From NCBI GenBank assembly GCA_002409285.1, contig DHUT01000085.1, forward strand, positions 1-31,900: a stretch of 31,900 nucleotides of DNA, given 5' to 3'. How positions within the stretch are numbered: the stretch's first letter is position 1; every line of letters begins with the position of its first letter. A program made the translations under genes and the position numbers. Source of the DNA: Firmicutes bacterium UBA5227. Lineage in GTDB: Bacteria > Bacillota > Clostridia > Tissierellales > Sedimentibacteraceae. The notes below the pieces were generated by a model. The model made no database searches. It had not been told where the DNA came from and saw only the letters and a program-made list of their open reading frames with translations. Positions 30,733-31,900 of the stretch are shown one piece after another.

Positions 30733-31900
30733 ATGAACACAAAAAAATCAATATTGAATAATCAGGTATTTCTAACATTGTCAGCCATTGTTGCAGGTGC
30801 TGTTTTAGGGCTGTTGTTTGGAGATAAAATGTCTGATTTTAAATTTATAGGTGATATATGGTTAAATGCCATAAAGATGATTATTGTACCGTTGGTATTT
30901 GTATTGATAACACTTGCGGTAGGAGGGCAGAAGGATCTTAAGACTCTTGGGAAAGCTGCCGGGAAAATAATATTGCTGTATATTATTTCAACTGTAATTG
31001 CATCTGTTGTTGGAATTATTCTTCCATCAATTTTAAAACCGGGGGTTGGAGTAAATATAGAAGGACTTGAGACTCAGGAAATTACGGGTACAACTTCATT
31101 TACAATCTCTACATTTATTTCGAGTCTTGTGTCAAGTAATATTTCGGGTACTTTTGCTGAAGGGAATGTGCTTCAGACAATGGTTATAGGTATACTTTTC
31201 GGTATAGCCATGTTATCAATAAAAAATGAGGACAGCAGAAGCTTTCTGATAAAAGGTCTGAATTCAGTCAGGGATCTGATATATGCATATCTGAAGATGG
31301 TTATTAAAGTAACACCAATAGGAGTTTTGTTTTTGATTGCAGACTCATTTGGCAAATACGGTTTTTCCATATTTTCATCCATGGCAGGACTTATAGGGAC
31401 ATACTGGCTTGGAGTAATAGTACTGATTGTTGTTTATTACTTCCCTTTGTTGTGGTTTGGTGCCGGAATTAATCCGATAGAATTTCTTAAAAAGTCTTCT
31501 CCTGTATGGACATTTACTATTGCTTCATGCAGTAGCTCTGCCACAATTCCCATAAGTATAAAAACTGCCAAGGAAAACTTTGGGGTTAAGCCTGATATTG
31601 TGGATTTTTCTGTACCCTTGGGTGCCCAGGTAAACTATAATGGAAGTGCCATACTTTACACGACAGTGCTGATGTTTATTAGTCAGATGTATAAAATACC
31701 TTTTGATTTTTCCACGCTTTTGCGTATTGTGCTTGTGGTTACTCTTGTTGCAGCCAGCGGTGGGGGAATTCCGGGCAGTGGTATTGTAAAACTGCTTGTG
31801 GTAGTTCAGACATTTAACATGCCTGTTGAACTTATTGGTATAATAGCAGGTCTATATAGGTTTTTTGATATGGGAGTAACAACGACAAACTGTCTGGGCA
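30733..31900 (+). CDS. DAACS-family sodium:amino acid symporter (3' end outside window)
   Basis: At least 389 residues of a GltPh/GltT-fold symporter, starting at ATG 30733 with AAAGGAGG 8 nt upstream and running off the right edge. Family marks are the HP1 motif SCSSSATIP, the TM7 motif region GAQVNYNGSA (297-306; NMDGT in glutamate carriers, so the Na+-site Asp is Asn303), HP2 SGGGIPGSG, and the TM8 motif DMGVTTTNCLG from D379. In acidic-substrate carriers TM8 reads DMxRTxxNVxGD, with the Arg binding the side-chain carboxylate. Here that position is V382, which argues for a neutral substrate. With threonine aldolase next door, threonine, serine or allo-threonine are good candidates. Confidence 0.92.
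   Translation, partial: MNTKKSILNNQVFLTLSAIVAGAVLGLLFGDKMSDFKFIGDIWLNAIKMIIVPLVFVLITLAVGGQKDLKTLGKAAGKIILLYIISTVIASVVGIILPSILKPGVGVNIEGLETQEITGTTSFTISTFISSLVSSNISGTFAEGNVLQTMVIGILFGIAMLSIKNEDSRSFLIKGLNSVRDLIYAYLKMVIKVTPIGVLFLIADSFGKYGFSIFSSMAGLIGTYWLGVIVLIVVYYFPLLWFGAGINPIEFLKKSSPVWTFTIASCSSSATIPISIKTAKENFGVKPDIVDFSVPLGAQVNYNGSAILYTTVLMFISQMYKIPFDFSTLLRIVLVVTLVAASGGGIPGSGIVKLLVVVQTFNMPVELIGIIAGLYRFFDMGVTTTNCLG

Overview
The window is about 31.9 kb of AT-rich DNA with purine-rich Shine-Dalgarno sites, short intergenic gaps, T-box and fluoride leaders, sigma-54 control and many amino-acid or peptide catabolic genes. This fits an anaerobic amino-acid-fermenting clostridial Firmicute (Sedimentibacter/Tissierellia-like is a guess). 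No rRNA, tRNA or CRISPR array was seen.

Left part (1-8.9 kb): the 3' end of an SDR oxidoreductase, then a two-gene heterodimeric ABC exporter (517-4115) with one consensus and one degenerate ATP site. A YtcJ-type amidohydrolase lies on the minus strand (4193-5833), with a 24-codon ORF overlapping its start. It is divergent from a D-aminoacylase/serine-hydrolase pair (6169-8861) with a strong sigma-A promoter.

8.9-15.85 kb: a leucine-type T-box leader (specifier CTA) controls a YkvI-like permease and a glycerol-dehydrogenase-family oxidoreductase. Then follow a YbjQ-family protein, a second beta-lactamase-fold serine hydrolase and a class-I glutamine-amidotransferase-like hydrolase. A fluoride riboswitch stands before a CLC-F fluoride/proton antiporter.

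15.85-22.1 kb: a PAS/AAA+ sigma-54 activator, candidate enhancer repeats, a consensus -24/-12 promoter, and a catabolic operon (BKACE beta-keto acid cleavage enzyme, 3-hydroxyacyl-CoA dehydrogenase family protein, GntP permease). A 5'-truncated GcvT-like gene follows. The operon looks like import of a beta-hydroxy acid, its oxidation, and acetyl-CoA-dependent cleavage; the substrate is unknown.

22.1-25.0 kb: an unrecognised protein, a SanA/YdcF-type protein and a nitroreductase. The leader of the sigma-54 activator (15855-16112) is an ordered collage of seven short blocks matching this distant segment, i.e. the eroded remains of a second copy. A smaller collage lies at 22166-22376. Both begin with the same 17-bp-spaced promoter. 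This is the most unusual structural signal in the window.

25.1-29.2 kb: a patatin-like protein, then a wrecked zone in which a WYL-regulator fragment, one end of an IS21-family element and a 5'-truncated RES-domain gene abut. A Phd/ParE toxin-antitoxin pair with palindromic operators and a minus-strand PsiE-family membrane protein follow.

29.2-31.9 kb: a long perfect-stem hairpin, then an L-threonine aldolase gene followed by a DAACS-family symporter running off the window. The symporter has Val in place of the Arg that binds acidic substrates, suggesting a neutral amino acid as substrate.
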